Source: Paenochrobactrum pullorum
Lineage (GTDB): Bacteria > Pseudomonadota > Alphaproteobacteria > Rhizobiales > Rhizobiaceae
Direction: 5' to 3'
Length of the DNA stretch: 64,000 bases
Assembly: GCF_041929845.1 (NCBI RefSeq)
Contig: NZ_JBHEEH010000013.1
Coordinates: 1 to 64,000 of the forward strand
In this document: piece after piece, positions 27,172-36,911 of the stretch
Layout of the letters: the number at the start of each line of letters is the position of its first letter
Numbering within the stretch: position 1 is the first letter of the stretch
The notes under the pieces: model-generated
Databases searched by the model: none
What the model was told of the DNA's origin: nothing
The model's input: the letters and a program-made list of their open reading frames with translations, nothing else
Position numbers and translations under genes: made by a program

Positions 27172-28161
27172 TCATGCGCGATAAATGAGAGTGCCGATCA
27201 AAGGGATAAAACGCGTACGAATTGGCAGAGATCCGGCGAGCTGGGGAACAATATCAGCAATATCGCTAATATTAACAATCAAAGTAACTTGATGGTTTGA
27301 AAGCCCTCCATCAATCAACCGTAAACGCACCGGGCTCCAACGGTTCAACTCTTGTAAAACCTCGGCCAAGGGACGTGCAATAAATATCAGCTTGCCATTT
27401 CGCCATGCCAGATCGGTTTCATCATCCGAGGGTGTGGGCGGATTGATTATATTATTCGCATAAATCAATTTTTCACCTGCATGCAGGGTTGCGGTTTGAT
27501 GCGCATAATCAATGCGCACTGCATGTTCGGTCACAATAACACTGGCCTGATCATTGAGTACAGCAACATTAAATTGTGTTCCCAATGCCGTTATTTGTGC
27601 CTCAGCTGCCTTCACGACTAATGGCTTGTCGCTACGCGCTACAGTGAAATAGGCCTCACCATAATGCAAAATGACAATGCGTGCTTTTGCATTAAAATCG
27701 ACCGAAACAGCGCTTTCACCCGAAAGCTCAATGATAGAGCCATCAGCTAATGTAAACTGTCTGATTTCTCCGGTCAGTGTTTGATAATCATGCCCGCGAT
27801 TTTTCAACCAAATCGCTCCTGAACCACCACCAATAACGGCCATGAGAGCTAATTGGCCAAAAAGGCGCCGGTTGATCGTTGCAGTGGATTTCTTATTGCG
27901 CTTGATCGCTGACATATGAGTGAGGTTGCCCCACATGCGGGCTAGCTGCGCATAGGCTTCAGCATGTTGCGGATCAGCTTCCAGCCAGTTTTGATGTTTT
28001 GCCATCTGTTCGGCATCGGCCTGCCCGTCGCTAAGCATCGAAAACCAGTTGATTGCTTCCTGCATCAGTGGATCAATCGCTTCTTCTGCCTCCGTGCTCC
28101 AATTTGTATTAAACAAATCCGGATGAGGCTCGCGCGCTTTGGACGATTTTACCTCGGTCAT
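27172..28161 (-). CDS. FecR-family anti-sigma / sigma regulator (second unit)
   Basis: 329 residues: an N-terminal DUF4880-type stretch (EAINWFSMLSDGQAD, NWLEADPQHAEAYAQLARMW), one membrane helix (LALMAVIGGGSGAIWL), a FecR domain (FTLADGSIIELSGESAV, VILHYGEAYFTVARSDKPLVV, TALGTQFNV) and an STN-like C-terminal part (IFIARPLAEVLQELNRW). Its ATG overlaps the sigma stop by four bases, so the two are translationally coupled; the receptor starts 127 bp downstream. Confidence 0.92.
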   Translation of the reverse strand: MTEVKSSKAREPHPDLFNTNWSTEAEEAIDPLMQEAINWFSMLSDGQADAEQMAKHQNWLEADPQHAEAYAQLARMWGNLTHMSAIKRNKKSTATINRRLFGQLALMAVIGGGSGAIWLKNRGHDYQTLTGEIRQFTLADGSIIELSGESAVSVDFNAKARIVILHYGEAYFTVARSDKPLVVKAAEAQITALGTQFNVAVLNDQASVIVTEHAVRIDYAHQTATLHAGEKLIYANNIINPPTPSDDETDLAWRNGKLIFIARPLAEVLQELNRWSPVRLRLIDGGLSNHQVTLIVNISDIADIVPQLAGSLPIRTRFIPLIGTLIYRA

Positions 28162-28694
28162 CGCTTTTTATCCGTCGGGCTTATATGCATCTTTTGCAAC
28201 CTGTATTGCAGGTGCATCATAATGCGCCCCCATTGGCTATAAGCCGTTTGCAACGGAATATTCAATTCTTTGGCGATGTCTGCAAAAGTTTGTCCATCCA
28301 ATCGCATAAAATAAATTTGGCGAACAGCTTCAGGTATTTCAGCCAATGCCTGCTCAACAAGCTGCATAGTTTGCTTGAAAATGATAAGATCATCAGAGAG
28401 CGGCGACGGATCGGCGATCATCTCAATTAGCAAACTGTCATAGGCTGAAAACGGTAAGGTCTTCAGATGACGTGCATGATCAATTTGCAAATTTGCAGCT
28501 ATTCTATAGAGATAGGCTTTATGATGAACCAAGGACGGATGCGCACTATCTTTCTTTTGCGAAATCATCAGACGAAGAAATGCTTCCTGCGTCAGATCGC
28601 ATGCAACATCATGCGAAGAGCCACGACGTTGTAAAAAACGCTGCAGATCTGCACTATAGCTTCGAAAAAGTGAAGCAATATCCCACATCATCAA
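28158..28694 (-). CDS. ECF sigma factor, FecI type (second unit)
   Basis: 178 residues. Region 2 core: QRRGSSHDVACDLTQEAFL and YLYRIAANLQIDHAR; region 4: IPEAVRQIYFMRLDGQTFADIAKELNIP and a helix-turn-helix ending QTAYSQWGRIM. It probably drives the TonB receptor 24624-27044. It differs clearly from the first unit's sigma, so the two systems should be insulated. Confidence 0.92.
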   Translation of the reverse strand: MMMWDIASLFRSYSADLQRFLQRRGSSHDVACDLTQEAFLRLMISQKKDSAHPSLVHHKAYLYRIAANLQIDHARHLKTLPFSAYDSLLIEMIADPSPLSDDLIIFKQTMQLVEQALAEIPEAVRQIYFMRLDGQTFADIAKELNIPLQTAYSQWGRIMMHLQYRLQKMHISPTDKKR

Positions 28695-28852
28695 ATCAAC
28701 AGATTTCCATCGCAGCCATAAAAGCTGATATCTTCAGAACTGAACGGGCTTTTAATAAACTTGACCATTTAATGCAAGTTTATATCCGGCACTGTCCAAA
28801 ATATTCGCTGATTGATGTAATTTATCTGCATCACGCAATGCTAAATTTATGA

Positions 28853-28888
28853 GACAGGATGCAGAGTGCATCTCACCTGCACCCTGTC
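28853..28888. terminator. Hairpin between sigma gene and DUF917 gene
   Basis: GACAGGATGCAG and CTGCACCCTGTC form a 12-bp stem with one A-C mismatch and a 12-nt loop, followed by ACTTATTACGTTTTT. It lies 15 bp after the DUF917 gene on the minus strand. Good hairpin, T run on the plus side only. Confidence 0.55.
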
Positions 28889-28902
28889 ACTTATTACGTT
28901 TT

Positions 28903-29979
28903 TCAAGCAAATACGGACTTAAAATCAAGTTCATAGCCGAAAGCGCGCGGGCCTACAGCCGCTATACCAGCAGGTGATGTTAAAAGCGCTGGTGCCGGTA
29001 AGGCGATAACACTCACCCTTTGACCGTAACGCACAGATTCCGTACCAATCGCACCGCCCGACATTGTATCCAGCAAGCATAATAAATCCGGTGTCATCGC
29101 TATCGCTTTTTTATCACGAAAAGCAACCGCCCATTCATTTTGGAACGTCAGCTCCAGATTTGAGCCTTTATCAGCGTCAATACCTTCAATCAGCGTTCGG
29201 CCACGCAAGAAGCCGCCGGTTGTCTCTCGCGCAACATCAACAACCTTGCCCCTGAACAATAATTTGCCGCCCTCATAATCGAGCACTGCTTGAACCGGAT
29301 CGTCATGTCGGGCGCGGGCATTGATAACTGTGCGTCCAAGTTCAGTGGCTTTGGTCACCGTATAATGGATGCCCCATTCTTTCACCTCGCGCCCCGTGCG
29401 CGGCGCTTTACAGGTGGCAGCCGTCGAGCCCACTTCCGTGCAGACCGAGCGCGAAACACGTTCCATCCATTTCCAAGAAGCCGCCTTTGTGACAATCACT
29501 TCATTATCACGCACATCCACCAAGGAGAGCGGATACATCGGCAAATTTCCGATAGCAAAAGAGGTCATCTGTGCTTCCGGATAGGCACGCCCCATCGCAT
29601 CAGCGTTTACTACCGGACGATCAAGCATGGCACCGGTCAGAAATGACGACAAAGCATTGGAGCCTCCAATTTCAACACTCATAACAGCGCGAAATTTCTT
29701 GCCCAGATAATCTTCCATCACTTCCACAGCACGCGCCAGATGTGCCGGATCGCCCAAGCGCTCCTGCCCCACTAGAGGCGCACCCATTTTAGAAACGACG
29801 GCTACCATATCGTTGTCATCGAGATCCATCGGATCCATGATCTGAACGCGCTTGCCTTGCTCATAAAGACGGCGCAAGTTCAGCGTTGAAAGATAAGGAT
29901 TTCCGCCGCCGCCGGTTCCTAAAATCCACGCACCTGTTGCCAATGGTTCAATATCGTCCAAAGCAAAGTCTTGAAGCAT
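28903..29979 (-). CDS. DUF917 family protein (first copy)
   Basis: 358 residues. The N-terminus DIEPLATGAWILGTGGGGNPY and later VEIGGSNALSS, DADGMGRAYPEAQM and DVRDNEVIVTK are the conserved blocks of DUF917, which always occurs with hydantoinase/oxoprolinase-type genes. It is the last gene of the minus-strand transport operon, after an internal terminator. The second copy at 31679-32815 shares every block but is a separate paralog. Function not known; a role in cyclic-amide hydrolysis is the inference from partnership. Confidence 0.86.
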   Translation of the reverse strand: MLQDFALDDIEPLATGAWILGTGGGGNPYLSTLNLRRLYEQGKRVQIMDPMDLDDNDMVAVVSKMGAPLVGQERLGDPAHLARAVEVMEDYLGKKFRAVMSVEIGGSNALSSFLTGAMLDRPVVNADAMGRAYPEAQMTSFAIGNLPMYPLSLVDVRDNEVIVTKAASWKWMERVSRSVCTEVGSTAATCKAPRTGREVKEWGIHYTVTKATELGRTVINARARHDDPVQAVLDYEGGKLLFRGKVVDVARETTGGFLRGRTLIEGIDADKGSNLELTFQNEWAVAFRDKKAIAMTPDLLCLLDTMSGGAIGTESVRYGQRVSVIALPAPALLTSPAGIAAVGPRAFGYELDFKSVFA

Positions 29980-30002
29980 AATTCACCTGTTTCATGCAAA
30001 AA

Positions 30003-30028
30003 ACAGGCTCCGTGAGAACGGAGCCTGT
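30003..30028 (-). terminator. Strong intraoperon terminator after the binding-protein gene
   Basis: Perfect 11-bp stem ACAGGCTCCGT / ACGGAGCCTGT with a GAGA loop, followed on the minus strand by TTTTTTG. It stands 14 bp after the binding-protein stop and before the second DUF917 gene, so it should cap most transcripts at the binding protein. Confidence 0.88.
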
Positions 30029-30042
30029 CTGATAAAAGTCGG

Positions 30043-31638
30043 TTAGTCTTTGGTGCAATCCCAATGGAAATTGGAGAAGTTCAGATCCCAGCTTTGCATC
30101 GGAATGAACTGATAGCCTTGCAAACATTTGCTTGCACCCAAACGACGATTTGGCGCCACAGCCCAGACATCCGGCTGCAAATCGACGATTTTCTGCTGCA
30201 ATTCCTTATAAATTGCATTCTGCTCGGCCACATCGGTTGTGGCGCGCGCCTTGTCGATCAGGCCATCGACTTCAGCATTTTGCAACCATTCCATCGACAT
30301 CCATGTGCCGGATGCTTTGGAGTGGAACTGATTATAGAACATCGCATCCGGTGATGGATAAGTCGGCGACATATTCACCTGTGTTGAGGCAGGTGTGGTT
30401 TCCGGCTTGGATGACAGTTCGACAATACGGTTCCACGGCTCAGGCTTAATATCAAGTGTGATGCCGATCTGTTCGAGATTGGCCTGCATCATCAGTGCCA
30501 CTTCTGCTTCAAATGCAAGGGAGGCGACATAGCTGTTGACGAGCTTGATTTCCTGACCCGCATATTTGGATTTTGCCAGTTCTTCCTTGGCCTTTTCAAG
30601 GTCAAAGACGCCCGGTTCAATCGCATCATTATGCGCATCTTTAAAGGTTTGAGACAACGGGCCTTGCATGTCAAAACCCGGATAGATGATTTCATGAATG
30701 GTCTGGTAATCCGTGGCATATGCAATGGCACGGCGCACATGAACATCATCCGTTGGATAGGTCTGTGTATTCAGCTTGATGATGAAACCGCCGGCTGTGC
30801 GGGTCTGCAACAGCTTGTACCCAGGCATACGGGCAATGGATTCATAAGTTTCGTTGCCAAGACCATGAGATGTCAGGCCAAGTTCGCCTTTTTCAGCCAG
30901 CGCTTTGACGGTTGCATCATCGCTTGTCTGGACAAAGCGCACCTGATCAATCGGTGTCCCCTTGTTCCAACCAAGGAAATAATCCGGATTACGGGTAATG
31001 ACCATATCAGCGGAACGGTTATAGCTTACCAGTGAGTAAGGGCCCGAACCGGCAGAATGTTCGCCAACATAGGCTTCGCCCCATTTGTCGTCGCTGGCCG
31101 CATTGGCAGTGATGAGCTTTTCATTGAGCGCTACCATGATCGGTGTGACCGCCATAAATGGCGAGAACTGGCGATCAAGTTTGAAGACAACCGTCTGATC
31201 GTCCGGTGCTGTAATATTTTCCGGTTTCAGCAGATCAACGATCAGGTTGGACGGGCCTTTGTTGATGCCGATCAGACGCTGAACCGACCAGGTAATGTCG
31301 GATGCTTTAACTGGCGTGCCATCCTGAAACTTCACATCGTCACGCAAGTGGAATGTATAAGTCAAACCGTCTTCCGACACATCCCACGATTTTGCCAAAT
31401 GCGGTACAATCTCACCGGACGGGCTCACGGTTGTCAGGCCGTCATACATATTCACAACAGCCATATAACCGGTGTAATCGGTAACTTTTGCCGGATCAAG
31501 TGAGCTGAAAATCTGCATCGTATTGACGGCGATAGAAACCTTGTCGTCAGCAGATGCTGTCGAGATCAAGCTTGGCAGAGCGATTGCAGCGCTTAAAAAA
31601 AGCGCTGCAAGGCGTGATTTACAAGTTATTTTTTTCAT
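30043..31638 (-). CDS. Peptide/nickel-type ABC transporter substrate-binding protein
   Basis: 531 residues from ATG 31638 (a TTG one codon upstream is less likely). Signal peptide ending ASA (~residues 1-30). SBP_bac_5 fold: WDVSEDGLTYTFHLRDDVKFQDGTPV and AGSGPYSLVSYNRS are the family signatures. Periplasmic ligand capture for the permease pair encoded upstream. Substrate unknown; cyclic dipeptides, hydantoins or 5-oxoproline peptides are suggested by the hydantoinase partner. Confidence 0.93.
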   Translation of the reverse strand: MKKITCKSRLAALFLSAAIALPSLISTASADDKVSIAVNTMQIFSSLDPAKVTDYTGYMAVVNMYDGLTTVSPSGEIVPHLAKSWDVSEDGLTYTFHLRDDVKFQDGTPVKASDITWSVQRLIGINKGPSNLIVDLLKPENITAPDDQTVVFKLDRQFSPFMAVTPIMVALNEKLITANAASDDKWGEAYVGEHSAGSGPYSLVSYNRSADMVITRNPDYFLGWNKGTPIDQVRFVQTSDDATVKALAEKGELGLTSHGLGNETYESIARMPGYKLLQTRTAGGFIIKLNTQTYPTDDVHVRRAIAYATDYQTIHEIIYPGFDMQGPLSQTFKDAHNDAIEPGVFDLEKAKEELAKSKYAGQEIKLVNSYVASLAFEAEVALMMQANLEQIGITLDIKPEPWNRIVELSSKPETTPASTQVNMSPTYPSPDAMFYNQFHSKASGTWMSMEWLQNAEVDGLIDKARATTDVAEQNAIYKELQQKIVDLQPDVWAVAPNRRLGASKCLQGYQFIPMQSWDLNFSNFHWDCTKD

Positions 31639-31678
31639 CAAAGTTCTCCTCTATTCTTGCGGGTTGTCCCGCTTTTCG

Positions 31679-32815
31679 TTAATCAGCTTTGGGCTTAAAT
31701 GCTGGCAGTGGCGAATATTGAACATCCGGATATCCAAAGGCTGCGGGGCCAACCACTTCCAAGGCACGTTCGGTGCGCAACAGATCGTGGCAAGGGATCG
31801 CTACAACTGCGATGCGCTGGCCATAACGCAGCATTTCCGTTGTGATCGGATAACCGGTATCCACATCCAACAGCACAATCAGATCTGGTACGCAGACTTC
31901 AACCTTGCCTTCACGGCGGAAAATCAGAAACTCGTTTTGAATAGCGACATCAGCAGTTTCACCATTCCATTCGTCAAAACCGGCAAGTGCAATATCGCCC
32001 ACCGCAAAACCGCCGCGCAAATGGCGTTTCAGATCGGTGATTTTGCCATTGAAGATGCGACGGCCGCCTTCAAGCGCACAAATGGCAGCAATCGGATCTT
32101 CCTGAAATTTACGGGCTTTGATCACCGCTTCACCTAAAGCAATTGCCTTGGTGTAGCTTTTCGGAATGCCATATTGATGGACATAATGCGCCTGCATCGG
32201 AGCCGTTGCCAGCATCGCGCCGCCACCTTGTGCCACCACGCAGGCCCGCGCCATGCGCTCATGCCAAACCTCAGAAGCCGCATGACTGAAGACCACTGAA
32301 TTGCCATGCAAATCACACATGACGGATGGTGTTGAACTATGGCCATAAATCGAGAAAGTGGTCATTTGCATTTCAGGAAATGCACGTCCCATGCCGTCAC
32401 AATCAAGGATTGGCAAACCACCAAGAGCAGCGGTCACAAGCGGGTTCATTGAATTGGCGCCACCAATTTCTTCACAAACAACCGCATCAATTGAAGTGCG
32501 GATCAGCTCTTCCATAGCACGCAGGCAACGAACACCTTCGCGGCCTTCACGCAAGCGCTCAACGCCGACAACAGGCGCACCAATACCGCCAATCGACATG
32601 CAAAGTGCATCCGGTTCGATCTTGTCGGTTGCCAGAATTTTCAGCTCATAGCCTTCCTTCATGGCTTCAAGTGCCAGAAGCTTGCCCTGATAAGGATTGC
32701 CGCCGCCGCCAGTGCCTAAAATGCCCGAACCAATTTCCAGTGCGTCCAGATCTTCACGCGTCAAAACGCGTAAATCAGCTTCATCATATTTCAATTTGCG
32801 AGCCTCAGGCATCAT
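31679..32815 (-). CDS. DUF917 family protein (second copy)
   Basis: 379 residues from ATG 32815, overlapping the end of the hydantoinase gene; earlier frames are shadow. Blocks IGSGILGTGGGGNPYQ, VCEEIGGANSMNPL, DCDGMGRAFPEMQMTTF and RYGQRIAVVAIPC correspond to those of the first copy. It is directly after the hydantoinase/oxoprolinase subunit, a constant arrangement for DUF917. The pair suggests two specificities or a heteromeric complex. Confidence 0.87.
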   Translation of the reverse strand: MMPEARKLKYDEADLRVLTREDLDALEIGSGILGTGGGGNPYQGKLLALEAMKEGYELKILATDKIEPDALCMSIGGIGAPVVGVERLREGREGVRCLRAMEELIRTSIDAVVCEEIGGANSMNPLVTAALGGLPILDCDGMGRAFPEMQMTTFSIYGHSSTPSVMCDLHGNSVVFSHAASEVWHERMARACVVAQGGGAMLATAPMQAHYVHQYGIPKSYTKAIALGEAVIKARKFQEDPIAAICALEGGRRIFNGKITDLKRHLRGGFAVGDIALAGFDEWNGETADVAIQNEFLIFRREGKVEVCVPDLIVLLDVDTGYPITTEMLRYGQRIAVVAIPCHDLLRTERALEVVGPAAFGYPDVQYSPLPAFKPKAD

Positions 32816-34361
32816 AGCTTCCCATTTCTCCAACAACTTTCACATGAATGCGGGTGGCATTGCCCGGCAAATAGGCAAGCGGCATATCTTCACGTTCAAT
32901 GACTTCCAAAGTATCGGCCATTGCGCCGGCAGCAATGGCCTTTTCGCGAGCTTCAGCTTCAGCCTCTGCCAATGCGCTTTCACGGGTGCGACCTTCAATA
33001 AGAGTGAAAATACGGTCGGTTTCACCACTGATCTGGGCAATGGCTGCACCAACAGCATTGGCAACTGAGAAGTTTTCCGGACGGATAACATTCAACTCGC
33101 CAACCTTTTCAGGCATCAAAATCGAACCGCCGCCAACAGCGATGACTGGTACAGGTGCCGATGAAATGCGGCTGCGCTCAACACAAGCTTCCAGCATCTG
33201 GTCAATTTTTGCTGCGGCTTTTTCGATCAGTACTGCATCGGTTTTCTTCACCAATGCAGCATCGCCAATATCTGTTTTGCCGGTCGCTGCGGCAATATCG
33301 GTTGCAGTCAAAGTCGAGCCGCCAAAGCACAAAGCTTCTTCTGCAACACGGTAGCCGACAGATTTAGGGCCAACACTAACCGCATCTTCTTTTTCAACCA
33401 CCAAAGAGCCGCCACCAAGCCCGATGGAAAACACATCCGGCATACGGAAATTGGTACGCACGCCACCAATATCAACTGTGGTGGAAGCCTGACGCGGAAA
33501 GCCGTGCGACAGCGAGCCGACATCAGTTGTCGTACCGCCAATATCCACCACCACCGCATCTTTGAGACCAGTGAGGAATGCTGCACCACGCATAGAATTG
33601 GTTGGCCCCGATGCGAATGTCAGCACCGGAAAGGCACGAACGACATCAGCAGCCATCAAGGTGCCGTCGTTTTGGGTAATATAGAAAGGCCGGTTGATAC
33701 CGGCGCTGCGCAAAGCTTTGCCAAATGCTTCCACCGTATGGTCGGCCAGTGACAACAGGCTTGCATTCATAATCGCCGCACTTTCACGCGCCAGCAAACC
33801 ATGTCGGCCAATATCTTTGGACATCACAACCGGCAGTCCCGGACAATGTTCCTGCAAGATTTCTTTGGTACGCACTTCCATCGTATCATTGATGCCGCTG
33901 AAAACACCTGTTACAGCCGCCGCCTTCAAGCCTTTGGCACGAATTTCTCCGGCAATGCGGATGATTGCATCTTCATCAAGCGGCGAAATTTCACGGCCAT
34001 CAAACTCATAGCCACCTTTTACTTGGTAGGCGTGATTACCGACAATTTCACGCAAATCATCCGGCCAATCCACCATTGGTGGCAAACCTGCACCGGACGG
34101 CAGACCTAAACGGATTGCAGCCACCTCGTCCATATGACGGCGCTCAATCACCGCATTGGTAAAATGCGTGGTTCCGATCATCACCGCGCCGATACGGCTG
34201 CGATCAATGCCAGACACCTCAATTACTTTTTCCAGCGCCTGAATAACACCGGAGGTTACATCTTTGGTGGTAGAAGCCTTCACCCCTGCCAAAACCGTTT
34301 TATCCTGTAATATGACAGCATCCGTATTGGTGCCGCCGACATCGATTCCAACGCGATACAC
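32805..34361 (-). CDS. Hydantoinase/oxoprolinase family protein (short type)
   Basis: Start taken at GTG 34361 (MYRVGIDVGGTNTD), 18 bp after the ATPase gene and preceded by GAGGAAA; 518 residues. N-terminal ATP-binding ASKHA motif VGIDVGGTNTDAVIL; VVDIGGTTTDVGSLSHGFP and GLGGGSLVV later. It is shorter than the classical HyuA (~680 residues) and corresponds to the type paired with DUF917. The chemistry would be ATP-dependent opening of a lactam or cyclic imide; the substrate is unproven. Confidence 0.88.
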   Translation of the reverse strand: MYRVGIDVGGTNTDAVILQDKTVLAGVKASTTKDVTSGVIQALEKVIEVSGIDRSRIGAVMIGTTHFTNAVIERRHMDEVAAIRLGLPSGAGLPPMVDWPDDLREIVGNHAYQVKGGYEFDGREISPLDEDAIIRIAGEIRAKGLKAAAVTGVFSGINDTMEVRTKEILQEHCPGLPVVMSKDIGRHGLLARESAAIMNASLLSLADHTVEAFGKALRSAGINRPFYITQNDGTLMAADVVRAFPVLTFASGPTNSMRGAAFLTGLKDAVVVDIGGTTTDVGSLSHGFPRQASTTVDIGGVRTNFRMPDVFSIGLGGGSLVVEKEDAVSVGPKSVGYRVAEEALCFGGSTLTATDIAAATGKTDIGDAALVKKTDAVLIEKAAAKIDQMLEACVERSRISSAPVPVIAVGGGSILMPEKVGELNVIRPENFSVANAVGAAIAQISGETDRIFTLIEGRTRESALAEAEAEAREKAIAAGAMADTLEVIEREDMPLAYLPGNATRIHVKVVGEMGSYDA

Positions 34362-34379
34362 GCTCGTTTCCTCTTCCAA

Positions 34380-36026
34380 TCAATCGGTTGTTTTTACAAG
34401 GAATTGCATGCGCTCTTCCTCCGTCACAGTTGGTTTCAGGCGCTCTTCCGCGTCTGTTACCACCGGAATGGCGGCAATCAGCGCACGGGTATAAGGGTGT
34501 CGGTGCTGGCTAAATACATCTGCCGTTGCACCCTCTTCCACGAGTTCACCCCGCAGCATGATGGCAATGCGTGAGCAGAAATTGCGCATCAAAGACAGAT
34601 CATGCGAGATCATCAGATAAGTGAGCCCCAGCTCTTCACGAAGCTGCAAAAGCAGATCAATGACCGTCTTTTGCACCGACACATCAAGCGCTGCTGTCGG
34701 CTCATCTAAAATCAAGATTTTAGGCTCAGCGGCCAGCGCACGCGCAATTGCCACGCGTTGTTTCTGGCCACCCGACAATTCATGCGGATATTTGCCTAAA
34801 TATGACTGCGGCAACCGAACAAGCCTCATCAGCTCTTCCAGCCGAGCTTCAAGCCTAACCTTATCCATGCCGATTGATTTTAATGGCAAGGTTAAAGTCT
34901 GCCGGACTGTACGTTTCGGGTTCAAAGACGTGCCCGGATTTTGATAGACAATCTGGGTCAGTCTTTTACCACGTTCCGGTGTTGACGCATGAATGGTGAC
35001 GTCACCGGTGGTTGGCTGTGACAGCCCCATGATGATACGGGCAACTGTGGTTTTACCGGAGCCGGATTCACCGGCCAGCCCGTAAATCTCACCTTCCTTC
35101 AAACTAATACTGACATCACGCACCGCATGATAGCCAGCACGGCGCCCGTAAATTTTATTGAGCTTGTCGATGGTGATGATCGGCTTGCCCGTTGTCTGCG
35201 CAATCGTTGTGACCTTGTCACCATAGAGCGGCGGCACAGCAGCCAAGAGTGATCGCGTATAGTCTTCGCGCGGATTGAGCAGAATATCCGTGCATTTCCC
35301 CGTTTCAACAATATCGCCATGATGCATCACCACCACACGATCGGCGACTTTACGCACCACACCGAGATTATGGGTAATCATCAACAATGCCATATTTTCT
35401 TCGGCAACCAGTTGGTTGATCAGATTGAGGATTTCATCCTGTGTCGTCACATCCAGTGCCGTGCCTGGCTCATCGGCAATCAGCAATTTCGGTTGATGCA
35501 ACAGCGCCAAGCCAATCAGTACTCGCTGGCGCATGCCGCCGGAAAGCTCCGACGGATAGGCTTTCATGATGCGCTCGGTATCTGCCAATTGCACACGTTT
35601 CAGCACGGCGGCAATACGTTCGCGGCGTTCCTTTTTAGAGGATTTAATGCCGTTGCGTTTATCAGCAAAGCGCATCACATCATCCAAGTGCGTGCCGATG
35701 CGGAAAACTGGATTAAACGATGAAAGCGGATCCTGCATAATCAGTGAAAAAGCCGAACCTTTGAGCGCATCACGCTCATTGCGGTTCATCGTGAAAACAT
35801 CACGGCCATTAACAAAGATTGCACCAGAAGTAACATTTGCGTTTTTCGGCAAAGTGCCAATAATTGCTTTGGCTGTAACGGACTTGCCAGAACCTGTTTC
35901 ACCGATCAGCGCTACTCGTTCGCCGGCAGCAACGGTAAAGCTCACATTTTGCAAAACCTGACGGCTGCGGCCATAAGTGGTGAAGGTAACATTGAGGCCT
36001 TCGACTTTAAGAAGTGGTTCTGTCAA
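34380..36026 (-). CDS. Dual-ATPase subunit of peptide-type ABC transporter (DppD-DppF fusion)
   Basis: 548 residues with two ATPase domains in one chain: Walker A GETGSGKS (~38-45) and GESGSGKT (~320), signatures LSGGMRQRV and LSGGQKQRV, and two oligopeptide_HPY-type C-terminal blocks. It powers the DppB/DppC-type permeases encoded upstream. All six genes from the permease to the first DUF917 are on one strand with gaps of a few bases, so one operon is likely. Confidence 0.95.
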   Translation of the reverse strand: MTEPLLKVEGLNVTFTTYGRSRQVLQNVSFTVAAGERVALIGETGSGKSVTAKAIIGTLPKNANVTSGAIFVNGRDVFTMNRNERDALKGSAFSLIMQDPLSSFNPVFRIGTHLDDVMRFADKRNGIKSSKKERRERIAAVLKRVQLADTERIMKAYPSELSGGMRQRVLIGLALLHQPKLLIADEPGTALDVTTQDEILNLINQLVAEENMALLMITHNLGVVRKVADRVVVMHHGDIVETGKCTDILLNPREDYTRSLLAAVPPLYGDKVTTIAQTTGKPIITIDKLNKIYGRRAGYHAVRDVSISLKEGEIYGLAGESGSGKTTVARIIMGLSQPTTGDVTIHASTPERGKRLTQIVYQNPGTSLNPKRTVRQTLTLPLKSIGMDKVRLEARLEELMRLVRLPQSYLGKYPHELSGGQKQRVAIARALAAEPKILILDEPTAALDVSVQKTVIDLLLQLREELGLTYLMISHDLSLMRNFCSRIAIMLRGELVEEGATADVFSQHRHPYTRALIAAIPVVTDAEERLKPTVTEEERMQFLVKTTD

Positions 36027-36029
36027 AGC

Positions 36030-36911
36030 TCAATTCTCCACATCAAACATATCGCGCAATCCATCACCTAAAAGGTTGAAGCCAAGCGTCACATAAAGAA
36101 CGGCAAATCCCGGACACAAGACTTCCCACCAGAAATCCGGCATGAACTGACGGCCATCGGCAACCATAGACCCCAGATCAGGAATGGGAGGTTTGACACC
36201 AAAGCCAAGGAAGCTGAGTGTTGCTCCAAAAAGGATGACAAAAGCCGCATCCAATGTGGTTTTAACCGAGATAACCGACACGCAATTGGGCAGGATTTCA
36301 CGGAAAAGTATATGCAATGGTCCAGCACCGGCCAGACGTGCCGCCTCAATATAATCTTCAGATGCCACCGATTTTGAAACCGCATAGATCAGGCGTGCAT
36401 GCCATGTCCACCACAGCAAAGTGATGGCAATCATTGCGTTCATCAAGGTTGGTTCCAGCAAATTGGAAACAGCAAGCGCCATCACCAATGGTGGCATCGC
36501 CAGCATGACATTGGTCAGACCGCTGATGATCTTCTCAGTCCAGCCACCAAAATAACCGGCAACCAACCCCAGTACTGCACCAATTGGCACCGAGATACCA
36601 AGCACGCCAATGACCAGCAATAATGAAATGCGAAGGCCAAAAATAGTACGGGTAAAAATATCACGTCCGGCCTTATCAGTCCCAAACCAATGTGTCAGAT
36701 CAGGCGGCAGATGCCTTGCACGAAAATCAACAACTGCACCGATATGCTTCGGATAAGGTGTTACCCAAGGGGCAAAGATTGCCAGAAACACCACAGAAAG
36801 CAGAATGAAAGTACCAATGACGGCCGCTGGATTATGAGAGAAACGGTACCACATCATATAGCTGGCACTCAGTCCGCGATCATTGGCATCAAGCATTTTA
36901 ATGTCGGCCAT
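36030..36911 (-). CDS. Peptide-type ABC permease, DppC-like
   Basis: 293 residues, about six helices. N-terminal cytosolic stretch then FILLSVVFLAIFAPWVTPYP; the EAA-type loop EAARLAGAGPLHILFREILPN. Forms the channel with the DppB-like partner, with overlapping stop and start (36911) between them. Confidence 0.94.
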   Translation of the reverse strand: MADIKMLDANDRGLSASYMMWYRFSHNPAAVIGTFILLSVVFLAIFAPWVTPYPKHIGAVVDFRARHLPPDLTHWFGTDKAGRDIFTRTIFGLRISLLLVIGVLGISVPIGAVLGLVAGYFGGWTEKIISGLTNVMLAMPPLVMALAVSNLLEPTLMNAMIAITLLWWTWHARLIYAVSKSVASEDYIEAARLAGAGPLHILFREILPNCVSVISVKTTLDAAFVILFGATLSFLGFGVKPPIPDLGSMVADGRQFMPDFWWEVLCPGFAVLYVTLGFNLLGDGLRDMFDVEN

